64,000 nucleotides of DNA from Mycolicibacterium sp. CBMA 234 (GTDB taxonomy: Bacteria > Actinomycetota > Actinomycetes > Mycobacteriales > Mycobacteriaceae): positions 124,001-188,000 of the forward strand of contig NZ_MPKW01000037.1 of assembly GCF_009729415.1 (NCBI RefSeq), read 5' to 3'. Of the stretch, positions 23,373 to 32,466 are shown in pieces (the first letter of the stretch is position 1; each line of letters begins with the position of its first letter). Both the position numbers and the translations under genes were made by a program. Below the pieces are notes generated by a model. It saw only the letters and a list, made by a program, of their open reading frames with translations. It searched no databases and had not been told where the DNA came from.

Positions 23373-23465
23373 GCGGAATTAATACCTTGACCTGGCTGTT
23401 TACATCAATGTGACAGAGGCCTACGCCGCTGTAGGGGAAAAGAAGGACATAAAGAGGAGCACTCC

Positions 23466-23681
23466 ATGAGGAGATTCGGGTACGCAGCAGTTATCGCCGG
23501 TGGTTTGGTCACCGGCGCCATGGGGTTCGCCGTTCCTGCCGTCGCCACTACTGGGCCGGCACCGACTGGCCTGCAGGCCTCGGTGGTTCCGACGGGCGTT
23601 GATCACTTGAACTGGCTGGATGACGTCCACCGCGGTGCCAAGGCACCCCAGGTCGACACCCAGGTGCACCAGAGCCGGTAA
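23466..23681 (+). CDS. Small exported protein
   Basis: 71-aa protein with an N-terminal Sec-type signal peptide (RRFGYAAVIAGGLVTGAMG, likely cleavage after AVPAVA). The mature part is about 43 residues with WLDDVHRGAKAPQVDTQVH. ATG preceded by AAAGAGGAG. It has its own downstream terminator hairpin and is divergent from the esp-like operon. Function unknown. Confidence 0.72.
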   Translation: MRRFGYAAVIAGGLVTGAMGFAVPAVATTGPAPTGLQASVVPTGVDHLNWLDDVHRGAKAPQVDTQVHQSR

Positions 23682-23701
23682 TCGTCGATAACACCAACTT
23701 G

Positions 23702-23736
23702 ACCGCGGGCGGCACCAGATCGGTGCCGCCCGCGGT
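23702..23736 (+). terminator. Intrinsic terminator-like hairpin
   Basis: A perfect 15-bp stem (ACCGCGGGCGGCACC at 23702-23716 with its complement at 23722-23736) and a 5-base loop, 20 bases after the small exported protein gene and before the phoH promoter. No U-tail, as is common in mycobacteria. Confidence 0.7.
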
Positions 23737-23779
23737 TGCGTGACCAGCCAACTCGTTGGGCGCGGCTCAGGCCCGGCGG

Positions 23780-23785
23780 TAGAAT
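23780..23785 (+). promoter_or_regulatory. -10 box of phoH
   Basis: TAGAAT matches TANNNT, giving a predicted leader of about 40 bases before the GTG at 23829. It would drive the phoH-ybeY-corC-era run. Confidence 0.5.
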
Positions 23786-23828
23786 GTGGTCCTCAGCTCG
23801 ACCCAAGAAAGCAGGCATCGAAAACCAC

Positions 23829-24887
23829 GTGACGCCCCGCGAGACGAACACCGCCTCGTCGCGCTCCTCGGAGTCCGACCCGTCGGTTCGAAGCAGCATC
23901 ACTGTTCCGCCTGACCTTGTGGTGGGCCTCCTCGGTTCAGCCGACGAAAATCTGCGCGCTATGGAAGAGCTGCTGGCGGCTGATATCCACGTCCGCGGTA
24001 ACTCGGTATCGCTTGCCGGTGGGCCGGCTGAGGTGGCGCTTGCCGAACGCGCCGTCAGCGAATTGATCGCGATCGTGGCCCGCGGACAATCGCTGACGCC
24101 GGATGTCATTCGTCGAAGTGTCGGCATGCTCAATGGTGCCGAAACCGAGTCGCCGGCTCAGGTGCTGACGCTGGACATCCTGTCCCGGCGCGGCAAGACA
24201 ATTCGGCCCAAGACGCTGAACCAGAAGCGCTACGTCGACGCGATCGACGCCCACACCATCGTTTTCGGCATCGGCCCCGCCGGTACCGGAAAGACCTACC
24301 TGGCAATGGCCAAGGCGGTCAGCGCATTACAGACCAAGCAGGTCAGCCGCATCATCCTCACGCGTCCTGCGGTGGAAGCAGGGGAGCGCCTCGGCTTTCT
24401 GCCTGGCACGCTGAACGAGAAGATCGACCCGTATCTGCGGCCGCTGTACGACGCCCTGCACGACATGATGGACGCCGAGATGATCCCGAAGCTGATGGCA
24501 GCCGGGGTGATTGAGGTTGCGCCACTGGCTTATATGCGGGGCAGGACATTGAATGATGCCTTCATCGTCCTCGACGAGGCGCAGAACACCACTGCCGAAC
24601 AGATGAAGATGTTCCTGACCCGCTTGGGTTTTGGGTCCAAGATCGTGGTGACCGGCGACGTCACCCAGATCGATCTGCCGGGCGGCGCGAAGTCGGGCCT
24701 GCGTTCCGCGGTCGAGGTACTCGATGGCATCGACGACATCCACATCGCAGAACTCACGAGCGCAGACGTGGTGCGGCACAAGTTGGTTGCGGAGATCGTC
24801 GACGCCTATGAAGTAGCAGAAGCCAAATTGAGCGACGGCCTGGCCAACCGTTCGCAGCGCCGAGCCAGCGGCCGGACGAGGCGGTGA
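23829..24887 (+). CDS. phoH1: PhoH-like ATPase
   Basis: 352-aa PhoH-family P-loop NTPase (RNA/phosphate-stress-associated; precise role not settled). GTG 23829 is chosen over the longer frame because it gives the same length as M. tuberculosis PhoH1 (Rv2368c). N-terminal KH-like region with ITVPPDLVVGLLGSADENL, then LTLDILSRRGKTIRPKTLNQ. Walker A GPAGTGKTY (about 150-158) and Walker B FIVLDEAQN (about 244-252) follow, then VVTGDVTQIDLPGG. Next gene ybeY starts 4 bases later; the two are commonly linked. Confidence 0.95.
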   Translation: MTPRETNTASSRSSESDPSVRSSITVPPDLVVGLLGSADENLRAMEELLAADIHVRGNSVSLAGGPAEVALAERAVSELIAIVARGQSLTPDVIRRSVGMLNGAETESPAQVLTLDILSRRGKTIRPKTLNQKRYVDAIDAHTIVFGIGPAGTGKTYLAMAKAVSALQTKQVSRIILTRPAVEAGERLGFLPGTLNEKIDPYLRPLYDALHDMMDAEMIPKLMAAGVIEVAPLAYMRGRTLNDAFIVLDEAQNTTAEQMKMFLTRLGFGSKIVVTGDVTQIDLPGGAKSGLRSAVEVLDGIDDIHIAELTSADVVRHKLVAEIVDAYEVAEAKLSDGLANRSQRRASGRTRR

Positions 24888-24891
24888 CGCA

Positions 24892-25428
24892 GTGACGGTG
24901 GAGGTTTCTAACGAGTCGGGTATCGATGTATCCGAGGACGAGCTGATCAGCGTCGCGCGGTTCGTCATCTCGAAGATGGACGTGAACCCAGCGGCGGAGC
25001 TGTCCATGGTGCTGGTGGACCAATCGGCAATGGCTGATCTGCACATGCGGTGGATGGACCTGCCCGGTCCCACTGACGTGATGAGCTTTCCGATGGATGA
25101 GCTCGAACCCGGTGGCCGGCCGGATGCCCCGGAACCGGGACCCTCGATGCTTGGCGACATCGTGCTGTGCCCGGAGTTCGCGGCGAATCAGGCTGAGACA
25201 GCCGGACATTCGCTGGGCCACGAGCTGGCGTTGCTGACCGTCCACGGTGTGTTGCACCTACTCGGGTACGACCACGCCGAGCCGGACGAAGAAAAAGAGA
25301 TGTTCACCCTGCAACGCGAGCTACTCGAGGAGTGGGTGGCCGACCAGGTGCACTCGTACCACCAGGACCGACAGAGCGAGAAAGACCGTCGGCTGCTGGA
25401 CAAGTCGCGGTACTTCGACGAACCGTGA
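24892..25428 (+). CDS. ybeY: Endoribonuclease YbeY (rRNA maturation factor)
   Basis: 178-aa metal-dependent single-strand endoribonuclease needed for 16S rRNA 3'-end maturation and ribosome quality control. The zinc-binding triad is in HGVLHLLGYDH (about residues 118-128), the family signature H-x3-H-x5-H. Also DLHMRWMDLPGPTDVMSFP and GDIVLCPEFA. GTG start at 24892, 4 bases after phoH; another GTG two codons downstream is possible. Overlaps the next gene as GTGA. Confidence 0.96.
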   Translation: MTVEVSNESGIDVSEDELISVARFVISKMDVNPAAELSMVLVDQSAMADLHMRWMDLPGPTDVMSFPMDELEPGGRPDAPEPGPSMLGDIVLCPEFAANQAETAGHSLGHELALLTVHGVLHLLGYDHAEPDEEKEMFTLQRELLEEWVADQVHSYHQDRQSEKDRRLLDKSRYFDEP

Positions 25429-26744
25429 CCGGATTGACGCCGTTGATCGGCGCCATAGTGCTCATCGTCTTCGGCGGGCTGTTCGCGGCGATCGACGCCG
25501 CCATCAACACGGTCTCGATCGCTCGGGTCGACGAACTGGTCCGCGATGAGCGGCCCGGTGCGGTGCGGCTGGCGAAGATCGTCCGGGAGCGGCCGCGGTA
25601 CGTCAACCTTGTTGTGCTGCTACGGGTTATCTGCGAGGCATCAGCGACGGTCCTGCTGGTCGACTACCTCGATGAGCTGATGACGCGGGGTTGGGCATTG
25701 GTGTCTGCTGCGGCCATCATGGTCGTGGTCAGCTTCGTGGCGGTCGGCGTCGGTCCGCGCACCGTGGGCCGGCAGAACGCCTACTCCATCTCGTTGCTGA
25801 CAGCGCTTCCGCTGCAGGTGATTTCGGTGTTGCTCACTCCGATCAGTCGGCTGCTCGTGCTCATCGGGAACGCCCTGACGCCGGGCCGCGGCTTCCGCAA
25901 CGGTCCGTTCGCCTCCGAAATCGAGCTGCTCGAGGTCGTCGACCTGGCGCAGCAGCGCGGCGTGGTGGCCGACGAGGAGCGGCGAATGATCAAGTCGGTC
26001 TTCGAACTTGGTGACACGCCCGCCCGTGAGGTCATGGTGCCCCGCACAGAGATGGTCTGGATCGAAAGCGACAAGTCGGCGGGGCAGGCGACCTCTCTCG
26101 CGGTGCGCAGTGGCCACTCCCGGATGCCGGTGATCGGGGAGAACGTCGACGATATCGTCGGCGTCGTCTACCTCAAAGACCTTGTGCAGCAGACCTACAA
26201 CTCCACCAACGGCGGTCGCGAGACCAAGGTCGTCGAGGTGATGCGGCCGGCCGTGTTCATGCCGGACTCGAAACCGCTCGATGATCTGCTGAGCGAGATG
26301 CAGCGCACTCGCAACCACATGGCGTTACTGGTGGACGAATACGGTGCCATCGCCGGCCTGGTGTCCATCGAGGACGTGCTGGAAGAGATCGTCGGCGAGA
26401 TTGCCGACGAATACGACACCGACGAAGTGCTGCCGATAGAAGAATTGGGCGACAACCGGTTTCGGGTTTCCGCCCGGCTGCCCCTGGAAGACTTGGCCGA
26501 ACTGTACGGCCTGGAACTCGACGACGATCTGGATGTGGACACCGTCGGTGGGCTCCTTGCTCACGAGTTGGGCCGCGTGCCGCTACCGGGTGCCGAGGTG
26601 AGCTGGGAATCCCTCCGGCTGCGCGCCGAAGGCGGCGGCGACCATCGTGGCCGCGTGCGTATCGGCACCGTGTTGGTGGCCCCGGTCGAGCCGCAACGTC
26701 CTGAAACCCTCGACGCCGTAGCACAAGGAGATAGCGATGAGTGA
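25425..26744 (+). CDS. Hemolysin/CorC-type membrane protein (CNNM and CBS domains)
   Basis: 439-aa membrane protein, homologue of Rv2366c. An N-terminal DUF21/CNNM transmembrane region (about 1-190, several hydrophobic helices starting LIGAIVLIVFGGLFAAID) is followed by a CBS-domain pair (about 205-330: EVMVPRTEMVWIE, GHSRMPVIGENVDDIVGVVYLKD, HMALLVDEYGAIAGLVSIEDVLEEIVGEI) and a C-terminal CorC_HlyC domain (about 345-425). The family is linked to Mg2+/Co2+ efflux; substrate here unproven. GTG start overlaps the ybeY stop; the end overlaps era by 8 bases. Confidence 0.9.
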   Translation: MTGLTPLIGAIVLIVFGGLFAAIDAAINTVSIARVDELVRDERPGAVRLAKIVRERPRYVNLVVLLRVICEASATVLLVDYLDELMTRGWALVSAAAIMVVVSFVAVGVGPRTVGRQNAYSISLLTALPLQVISVLLTPISRLLVLIGNALTPGRGFRNGPFASEIELLEVVDLAQQRGVVADEERRMIKSVFELGDTPAREVMVPRTEMVWIESDKSAGQATSLAVRSGHSRMPVIGENVDDIVGVVYLKDLVQQTYNSTNGGRETKVVEVMRPAVFMPDSKPLDDLLSEMQRTRNHMALLVDEYGAIAGLVSIEDVLEEIVGEIADEYDTDEVLPIEELGDNRFRVSARLPLEDLAELYGLELDDDLDVDTVGGLLAHELGRVPLPGAEVSWESLRLRAEGGGDHRGRVRIGTVLVAPVEPQRPETLDAVAQGDSDE

Positions 26745-27651
26745 CGAATTCCATTCTGGCTTTGTGTGTTTGGTCGGCCGACCCAACACCGGGAAGTCGA
26801 CGCTGACGAACGCGCTCGTCGGTACCAAGGTCGCGATCACGTCGAACCGGCCGCAGACCACACGGCACACCATTCGCGGCATCGTGCACCGCGAGGAGTT
26901 CCAGATCATCCTGGTGGACACCCCCGGTCTGCACCGGCCCCGGACGTTGCTCGGTCAGCGCCTCAACGAACTGGTCAAGGACACTTACTCCGAGGTCGAT
27001 GTCATCTGCATGTGCATCCCGGCGGACGAGACGATCGGTCCCGGCGACCGCTGGATCTATCAGCAAATCCGCACTGTCGCACCGCGAACCACGCTCGTCG
27101 TGATCGTCACCAAGACCGACAAGGTGCCGCGCGATCGGGTGGCCGCGCAGCTACTCGCGGTCAGCGAGCTCACCGAGGGTTCGGCCGAGATTGTGCCGGT
27201 GTCCGCCGTCTCGGGTGAGCAGGTTGATGTGCTGATCGACGTGCTGGCGAGCAAGCTGCCGCCGGGGCCCGCGTTCTACCCGGACGGTGAACTCACCGAC
27301 GAGCCCGAAGAAGTACTGATGGCCGAGCTGATCCGAGAGGCCGCGCTGGAGGGTGTGCGCGACGAGCTGCCGCACTCGCTGGCGGTGGTCATCGAAGAGA
27401 TCAGTGACCGCGAAGGCCGCACCCCCGAGCAAGGTGAAATGGTCGATGTGCACGCCATCATCTACGTCGAGCGCGACAGCCAAAAGGGCATCGTGATCGG
27501 CAAGGGCGGGTCGCGGCTGCGCGAGGTCGGCACCGCGGCGCGCACGCAGATCGAGAAGCTGCTCGGCACCAAGGTGTATCTGAACCTCCGGGTGAAGATC
27601 GCCAAGAACTGGCAGCGCGACCCGAAACAGCTTGGCAAGCTCGGCTTTTAG
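26737..27651 (+). CDS. era: GTPase Era
   Basis: 304-aa GTPase that binds the 3' end of 16S rRNA in 30S assembly. G1 GRPNTGKST (about 14-22), G3 DTPG (about 61), G4 TKTD (about 126), and a C-terminal KH domain with GIVIGKGGSRLREVGTAAR. Sits directly after ybeY and corC, the usual arrangement, with which it functions in 16S maturation. Confidence 0.97.
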   Translation: MSDEFHSGFVCLVGRPNTGKSTLTNALVGTKVAITSNRPQTTRHTIRGIVHREEFQIILVDTPGLHRPRTLLGQRLNELVKDTYSEVDVICMCIPADETIGPGDRWIYQQIRTVAPRTTLVVIVTKTDKVPRDRVAAQLLAVSELTEGSAEIVPVSAVSGEQVDVLIDVLASKLPPGPAFYPDGELTDEPEEVLMAELIREAALEGVRDELPHSLAVVIEEISDREGRTPEQGEMVDVHAIIYVERDSQKGIVIGKGGSRLREVGTAARTQIEKLLGTKVYLNLRVKIAKNWQRDPKQLGKLGF

Positions 27652-27674
27652 GTTTCCCGCTCGCGGGAGTGGGG

Positions 27675-29102
27675 CTAGGGCTGGGACCACCAGTTGTCGG
27701 GCTGCTTGGTGGTCCAACCGCTGATCGCCTCAAGGCTGGCCGCAAGTGAGATCAACAGCGGCTCGCTGCCCTCCGGTCCCATCAACTGCACGCCGATAGG
27801 CAGGCCGTCGGAGGTGAACCCGGCCGGGACGTTGATCGACGGCCAACCCAATGCATTCCACGGCCAGCACACCGGACAGGCGGCGATCATGGCCCGGTCG
27901 GTGGCCGCGCTGCTGCGCCGGTCGAAGGCGTCGATCAGCGGCGGCGGCAGTGCCGTGGTCGGTGCCAGCACCACGTCGAACAGGTTGAAGATCCAGCCGA
28001 TCCGGCGTGCAAGCGCGGCTTCGCGCCGCCGCGCTTCACGCAGTGCATGCTCCGACAACAGCCAACCGGTCCGAATGTTGCTGCGGGTGCGCGGGTCCAG
28101 GTCGACGTCGGGTCCCACGCGGTCGCGCCATTCGGCGAGTCCCGAGGTTGAGCGAGCCAGGAAATCCAGGGACAGCTGCAGCCCATATTCGGGATCGTCC
28201 GGCCGGACCGTGTGCCCGAGCTCTTGAAGTTGTCCCGCAACGGAATTCAGCGCTGCCCGGATCTCCGGATGCAACCGGGCCCGGAACAGGGTGAACGGAA
28301 ACTTGGTCGACAGGGCGATGCGTAGCGGGCCCGGTGCGCGGCCGACCGCCTCGGCGGCGGCGATCGGCGGCGGCTTGTGCAGATCGCCGTCGGCATTGCC
28401 GGACGCCGCGTCCAGCAGCAGGGCCGCGTCGGCGACGGTGCGAGCCAGCACCCCGTTGACGGTGATGCCGTTGAACGCCTCGGGTAGCGGCCAGGTGGAG
28501 ATTCGTCCGCGCTGCGGCTTGATGCCCACCAGACCGGTCCAGGCGGCGGGGATGCGTACGCTGCCGGCTCCGTCGGATCCGATTGCGGCGGCGACCAATC
28601 CGGCTGCCACGGCCGTCGCGCTGCCACCTGACGACCCGCCCGGGGTGTGTCCGCGGGACCACGGATTGCGGGTGTGCCCGAAACCCGGCCCGCTGGTGAA
28701 CGGCCACTGCCCGAGCTCGCAGGTATTGGTCTTGCCGACGATCACGGCCCCGGCCGCCCGTAGCCGACGCACTACCTCGGAGTCCTCGGCCGCGGGGCGT
28801 ACCGGACCATCGGTGCCGAAGCGGGTCGGCACCCCAGCGACGTCGACGTCGTCTTTGATGGCAATCGGTACACCGAGCAGCGGAAGACGTTGTCCAGCAG
28901 CACGTTTCCGATCGGCCTCGGCGGCGTCCGCCAGTGCCTGCTCGGTGAACACCACCCGGAACGCGTTGAGCTCGAGTTGGCTGGCGGCGATGGCGTCCAG
29001 CGACTGCTGCACGATCTGCTGTGACGTCACCGCGCCGCTGGCAAGCCGGTACAACTGCTGGGTCAGGGTGGGGAACCGGGGCTGGGCAGAAGGTGGGGCC
29101 AT
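27675..29102 (-). CDS. amiA2: Amidase signature family amidase (AmiA2-like)
   Basis: 475-aa amidase of the Ser-cisSer-Lys class, position and size matching Rv2363. Catalytic Lys83 in VPIAIKDDVD, cis-Ser in GGSSGGSA (about 158) and nucleophile Ser181 in SDGAGSVRIPA. The start at ATG 29102 is chosen because it gives the family length; the much longer frame upstream runs antisense through recO. Natural substrate unknown. Convergent with era, separated by 23 bases. Confidence 0.9.
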   Translation of the reverse strand: MAPPSAQPRFPTLTQQLYRLASGAVTSQQIVQQSLDAIAASQLELNAFRVVFTEQALADAAEADRKRAAGQRLPLLGVPIAIKDDVDVAGVPTRFGTDGPVRPAAEDSEVVRRLRAAGAVIVGKTNTCELGQWPFTSGPGFGHTRNPWSRGHTPGGSSGGSATAVAAGLVAAAIGSDGAGSVRIPAAWTGLVGIKPQRGRISTWPLPEAFNGITVNGVLARTVADAALLLDAASGNADGDLHKPPPIAAAEAVGRAPGPLRIALSTKFPFTLFRARLHPEIRAALNSVAGQLQELGHTVRPDDPEYGLQLSLDFLARSTSGLAEWRDRVGPDVDLDPRTRSNIRTGWLLSEHALREARRREAALARRIGWIFNLFDVVLAPTTALPPPLIDAFDRRSSAATDRAMIAACPVCWPWNALGWPSINVPAGFTSDGLPIGVQLMGPEGSEPLLISLAASLEAISGWTTKQPDNWWSQP

Positions 29103-29181
29103 GTCGATTCTGAGAATAGATTGAGCGCTCGCCCGGCGCTGCCTAACCGAAGTTGTCGGTTCGTGATGGGACAATCGCCCG

Positions 29182-30027
29182 ATGCGGTTGTACCGGGATC
29201 GAGCGGTCGTGCTGCGCCAGCACAAGCTCGGCGAGGCCGACCGGATCGTCACGCTGCTCACCCGCGACCACGGGCTGGTCCGCGCAGTGGCCAAGGGTGT
29301 GCGGCGAACCCGCAGCAAGTTCGGCTCGCGGTTGGAGCCGTTCGCCCACATCGACGTGCAGCTGTACCCCGGCCGCAATCTCGACATCGTCACCCAGGTG
29401 GTGTCCATCGATGCGTTCGCCGCGGACATCGTCAACGACTACGGCCGCTACACCTGCGGCTGCGCCATTCTGGAGACCGCTGAGCGGCTGGCGGGTGAGG
29501 AACGCAACCCGATGCCGGCGCTGCAGCGCCTTACCGTCGGCGCGTTACGGGCGGTGGCCGACGGCAGCCGGCCGCGGGAGCTGGTGCTTGACGCCTATCT
29601 GCTGCGGGCCATGGGTATTGCGGGCTGGGCGCCGGCCATCACCGAATGCGCGCGCTGCGCTGCTCCCGGGCCACATCGGGCGTTCCACGTCGCTGCCGGC
29701 GGCAGTGTGTGTGTGCACTGCCGGCCGTCGGGGTCGGTCACCCCGCCGCAAGGTGTGCTGGATCTGATGGCCGCGCTGCACGACGGCGACTGGGAGTTTG
29801 CGCAAGAGTCGCCTGCGGGGCATCGCAGCCAGGCCAGCGGCCTGGTGGCCGCGCACCTGCAGTGGCATCTTGAGCGTCAGCTGCGGACATTGCCTCTGGT
29901 CGAGCGCGTTTACCGTCCAGATACCACGGTCATTGAACAGCGGGTGACCCTACTCAGGCAGGATATTGCCCATGGCACTCAACCGGGCGCGCAAGACCAG
30001 CTATCCGCAGCTGCCGCAGGCGCCTGA
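29182..30027 (+). CDS. recO: DNA repair protein RecO
   Basis: 281-aa RecFOR-pathway mediator that helps load RecA on SSB-coated DNA. N-terminal OB fold (RLYRDRAVVLRQHKLGEADR, TLLTRDHGLVRAVAKGVR) and a C-terminal helical region with a zinc-type Cys cluster (CARCAAPG... CVHC). ATG at 29182. The last 56 bases overlap uppS. Confidence 0.95.
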   Translation: MRLYRDRAVVLRQHKLGEADRIVTLLTRDHGLVRAVAKGVRRTRSKFGSRLEPFAHIDVQLYPGRNLDIVTQVVSIDAFAADIVNDYGRYTCGCAILETAERLAGEERNPMPALQRLTVGALRAVADGSRPRELVLDAYLLRAMGIAGWAPAITECARCAAPGPHRAFHVAAGGSVCVHCRPSGSVTPPQGVLDLMAALHDGDWEFAQESPAGHRSQASGLVAAHLQWHLERQLRTLPLVERVYRPDTTVIEQRVTLLRQDIAHGTQPGAQDQLSAAAAGA

Positions 30028-30856
30028 CGACTATCCGGTTTTCCCGGACATCTCGACATGGCCGGTGGTCTTTCCCGAGCTCCCGCCGAACTCCAACGGC
30101 CGGTTCTCTCGACCGCCGCAGCATCCGTCCAAGGCCTCCGCACCGCAGATTCCCGCCGGCCAGGTACCCAACCACGTCGCGGTCGTGATGGACGGCAACG
30201 GCCGGTGGGCGACCCAGCGTGGGCTCGGGCGCACCGAGGGCCACAAGATGGGAGAGGCGGTGCTCATCGACATCACCTGCGGGGCCATCGAACTGGGCAT
30301 CAAGCACCTGTCGGTGTACGCGTTCTCCACTGAGAACTGGAAGCGCAGTACCGAAGAGGTCCGGTTCCTGATGGGCTTCAACCGCGAAGTGGTGCGCCGG
30401 CGGCGGGAGAACCTCAACGCGATGGGCGTCAACATGCGTTGGGTCGGTTCCCGGCCGCGCATGTGGAGCAGCGTCATCAAGGAATTCGACATCGCCGAGC
30501 AGATGACGGTCGGCAACGACGTCATCACCGTCAACTACTGCGTGAACTACGGTGGGCGCACCGAGATCGTCGAAGCGGCACGCGAACTCGCCGAGCAGGC
30601 GGCGGCGGGCAAGATCAATCCGAGCCGGATCTCCGAGGCGTCGTTGTCCAAGCACCTGCACCGGCCCGACATTCCCGACGTCGACCTGTTTATCCGCACG
30701 TCGGGGGAGCAGCGCGCCAGCAACTTCATGCTGTGGCAGGCGGCCTACGCTGAGTATGTGTTCCAGGACAAGCTGTGGCCGGACTACGACCGTCGCGACC
30801 TGTGGGCTGCCTGCGAGGAATACGTCAACCGGAACCGAAGGTTCGGGAGGGCCTGA
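29972..30856 (+). CDS. uppS: Decaprenyl diphosphate synthase (cis-prenyltransferase, UppS)
   Basis: 294-aa cis-prenyltransferase that elongates isoprenoids to the C50 decaprenyl diphosphate carrier used for arabinogalactan, peptidoglycan and lipoarabinomannan. Catalytic Asp in VVMDGNGRWA (about 71), then EGHKMGEAV, VYAFSTENWKRS, and C-terminal LFIRTSGEQRASNFMLWQAAYAEY. The mycobacterial N-terminal extension PVVFPELPP is present. ATG 29972 (with AGGCAGGA upstream) is preferred to the in-frame TTG at 29966; it begins inside recO. Homologue of Rv2361c. Confidence 0.95.
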   Translation: MALNRARKTSYPQLPQAPDDYPVFPDISTWPVVFPELPPNSNGRFSRPPQHPSKASAPQIPAGQVPNHVAVVMDGNGRWATQRGLGRTEGHKMGEAVLIDITCGAIELGIKHLSVYAFSTENWKRSTEEVRFLMGFNREVVRRRRENLNAMGVNMRWVGSRPRMWSSVIKEFDIAEQMTVGNDVITVNYCVNYGGRTEIVEAARELAEQAAAGKINPSRISEASLSKHLHRPDIPDVDLFIRTSGEQRASNFMLWQAAYAEYVFQDKLWPDYDRRDLWAACEEYVNRNRRFGRA

Positions 30857-31269
30857 TGTCGAACTTGTTGCAGCGCTTGGCTTCTGTGCTCGCCGAGTCG
30901 GTGACCATCGTCGAAGAGACCGACGGTGCCCTGACGGTGACGCACGACGGGACGGTCGCGTCGTTGCGGGTGGTGAACATCGGCGAGGGACTGGAATTGG
31001 TCTCGCTGACCCAGCCGCTGGCGTGGGACATCAGGCTGGACAACAAGATTCGGGACCGGGTCGCCGACCACGCCGGCCGCACCATGCTCGGTTCGGTGGT
31101 GCTCGTGGAGCGGCCCGGCGATCCGAAGGCCAACGGCGCCAAGAAGGTCGGCGACGTGATGCTGCGCTACAACTTTCCGGCCGCTGGGCTGAGCGATGAG
31201 GCGTTGTCCACGCTGATCATGTTGGTGCTGTCCACCGGCGTCGACGTGCGGGCCGACCTGGCTTCGTGA
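30856..31269 (+). CDS. Conserved mycobacterial protein (Rv2360c-like), function unknown
   Basis: 137-aa protein starting at the ATG that shares one base with the uppS stop (TGATG). No signal peptide or membrane helix. Alternating hydrophobic strands (ALTVTHDGTVASLRVVNIGEGLELVSLT) and a C-terminal helix suggest a small alpha/beta fold of the YbjN/chaperone kind, but this is only a guess. Position matches Rv2360c in M. tuberculosis. Confidence 0.75.
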   Translation: MSNLLQRLASVLAESVTIVEETDGALTVTHDGTVASLRVVNIGEGLELVSLTQPLAWDIRLDNKIRDRVADHAGRTMLGSVVLVERPGDPKANGAKKVGDVMLRYNFPAAGLSDEALSTLIMLVLSTGVDVRADLAS

Positions 31270-31655
31270 CCGTCATCCGGATCGTCGCCGCGGTGGTGGT
31301 CGACGAGCATGGGCGGCTGCTGGTGGTCCGTAAGCGCGGGACGACGACGTTCATGCAGCCGGGCGGCAAGCTCGAACCGGGGGAGACACCGGTCGAGGCG
31401 CTGGTCCGTGAGGTCCGAGAGGAACTCGGTGTCGACGTCGTCGATGTGCGGGAGTTGGGGCACCACACCGCGGTGGCGGCGAACGAGCCGGGGCACACGG
31501 TTGCCGCTGACCTGTTCGCAGTGGAGCTGGCCGGCGAACCGGCGGTCCAGGCCGAGATCGAAGAGATGGTCTGGATCAACCCGCACGATCCCGGCGACAT
31601 CGTGTTGGCGCCGTTGACTGCCGAGACTGTGTTCGATTGGGTGCGGGGACGATGA
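31266..31655 (+). CDS. Nudix hydrolase
   Basis: 129-aa hydrolase of nucleoside diphosphate-linked substrates. The complete Nudix box G-x5-E-x7-REVREELGV is at about residues 36-58 (GGKLEPGETPVEALVREV then REELGV). The GTG start overlaps the previous stop (GTGA). Possibly MutT-like, but the specific substrate cannot be told. Confidence 0.9.
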   Translation: MTVIRIVAAVVVDEHGRLLVVRKRGTTTFMQPGGKLEPGETPVEALVREVREELGVDVVDVRELGHHTAVAANEPGHTVAADLFAVELAGEPAVQAEIEEMVWINPHDPGDIVLAPLTAETVFDWVRGR

Positions 31656-31698
31656 TTCCCGATCTGAGCTGGGCTCCACGCCCCTCGAGCGCTGCTGG

Positions 31699-32094
31699 TT
31701 AGGCCGGCGCGCACCGACTGCAAATCCCGAAGATCTCCAGAGTGTGACTGACATCGGAAAAGCCGTGGGCCGCAGCGGTTTCGGTGGCCCAGGCCTCGAC
31801 CTCGCTACCTGCTACCTCGACCGTCGCGCCGCACTGCCGGCACACCAGATGATGGTGATGGTGGGCCTGCGAACACCGGCGGTACAACGCTTCGCCGCTG
31901 TCGGTGCGCAGGCTGTCGACCTGGCCGGCGGCGGCCATCGACTGCAGGGTGCGGTAGACGGTCGTCAGCCCGATGCCCTCGCCGCGGCGACGCAGTTCGT
32001 CGTGCAGTTCCTGGGCCGAGCGGAACTCTTCGACGTTGGCGAGCAGCGCGGCGATCGCGGTGCGTTGTTTGGTGGACCGGGTCGGGGCGGTCAC
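31699..32094 (-). CDS. zur: Zinc uptake regulator Zur (FurB)
   Basis: 131-aa Fur-family repressor that represses zinc-uptake genes when Zn2+ is plentiful. Winged-helix DNA-binding part with LTTVYRTLQSMAAAGQVDSL; metal-binding HHHHH cluster (about 78-82) and structural-zinc pairs CRQC and CSRC. GTG start overlaps the smtB stop, so the two regulators are one operon as in M. tuberculosis (Rv2358-Rv2359). Confidence 0.95.
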   Translation of the reverse strand: MTAPTRSTKQRTAIAALLANVEEFRSAQELHDELRRRGEGIGLTTVYRTLQSMAAAGQVDSLRTDSGEALYRRCSQAHHHHHLVCRQCGATVEVAGSEVEAWATETAAAHGFSDVSHTLEIFGICSRCAPA

Positions 32095-32447
32095 GCGCGG
32101 TCTTCCTCAGCGTGAGCGATGGCGTCGACGACGATGTGCGCGAGGTGATGGTCGACCAAGCGGTACATCACCTCACGGCCGGCACGTTCACCGGCGACCA
32201 CGCCGGCCGACTTGAGGATGCGCAGGTGCTGGCTGACCAGCGGCTGGGGCACCTCGAGCGCGTCGACGAGCTCGTGCACGCAGCGCTGCGATTCGCGCAG
32301 CTGCAGCACGATCGCGATGCGGATGGGGGCGGCCAGGGCCCGCAGCAGGTCGCCGGCGGCGTCGAGGGTCTCCCGAGGTGGAGATGACGGAAAAGGCGCG
32401 GCGCTGTGCTGATGGTCGAGCTCGTCGTGCGTAGTGGTGGGTGACAC
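32091..32447 (-). CDS. smtB: ArsR/SmtB-family zinc-responsive repressor SmtB
   Basis: 118-aa winged-helix repressor; the homologue Rv2358 releases DNA on binding zinc and sits upstream of zur. DNA-binding helix VPQPLVSQHLRILKSAGVVAGERAG. The C-terminal helix carries the full alpha-5 metal site D-x-H-x10-H-x2-E (DHHLAHIVVDAIAHAEE). GTG start at 32447; last bases overlap the zur start. Confidence 0.93.
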   Translation of the reverse strand: MSPTTTHDELDHQHSAAPFPSSPPRETLDAAGDLLRALAAPIRIAIVLQLRESQRCVHELVDALEVPQPLVSQHLRILKSAGVVAGERAGREVMYRLVDHHLAHIVVDAIAHAEEDRA

Positions 32448-32466
32448 CCCAATGACTCCCGACTAT

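Noticed and set aside
27655..27668. TCCCGC/GCGGGA stem between era and the amidase
   Set aside because: The loop would be only two bases, too short; not scored as a terminator.
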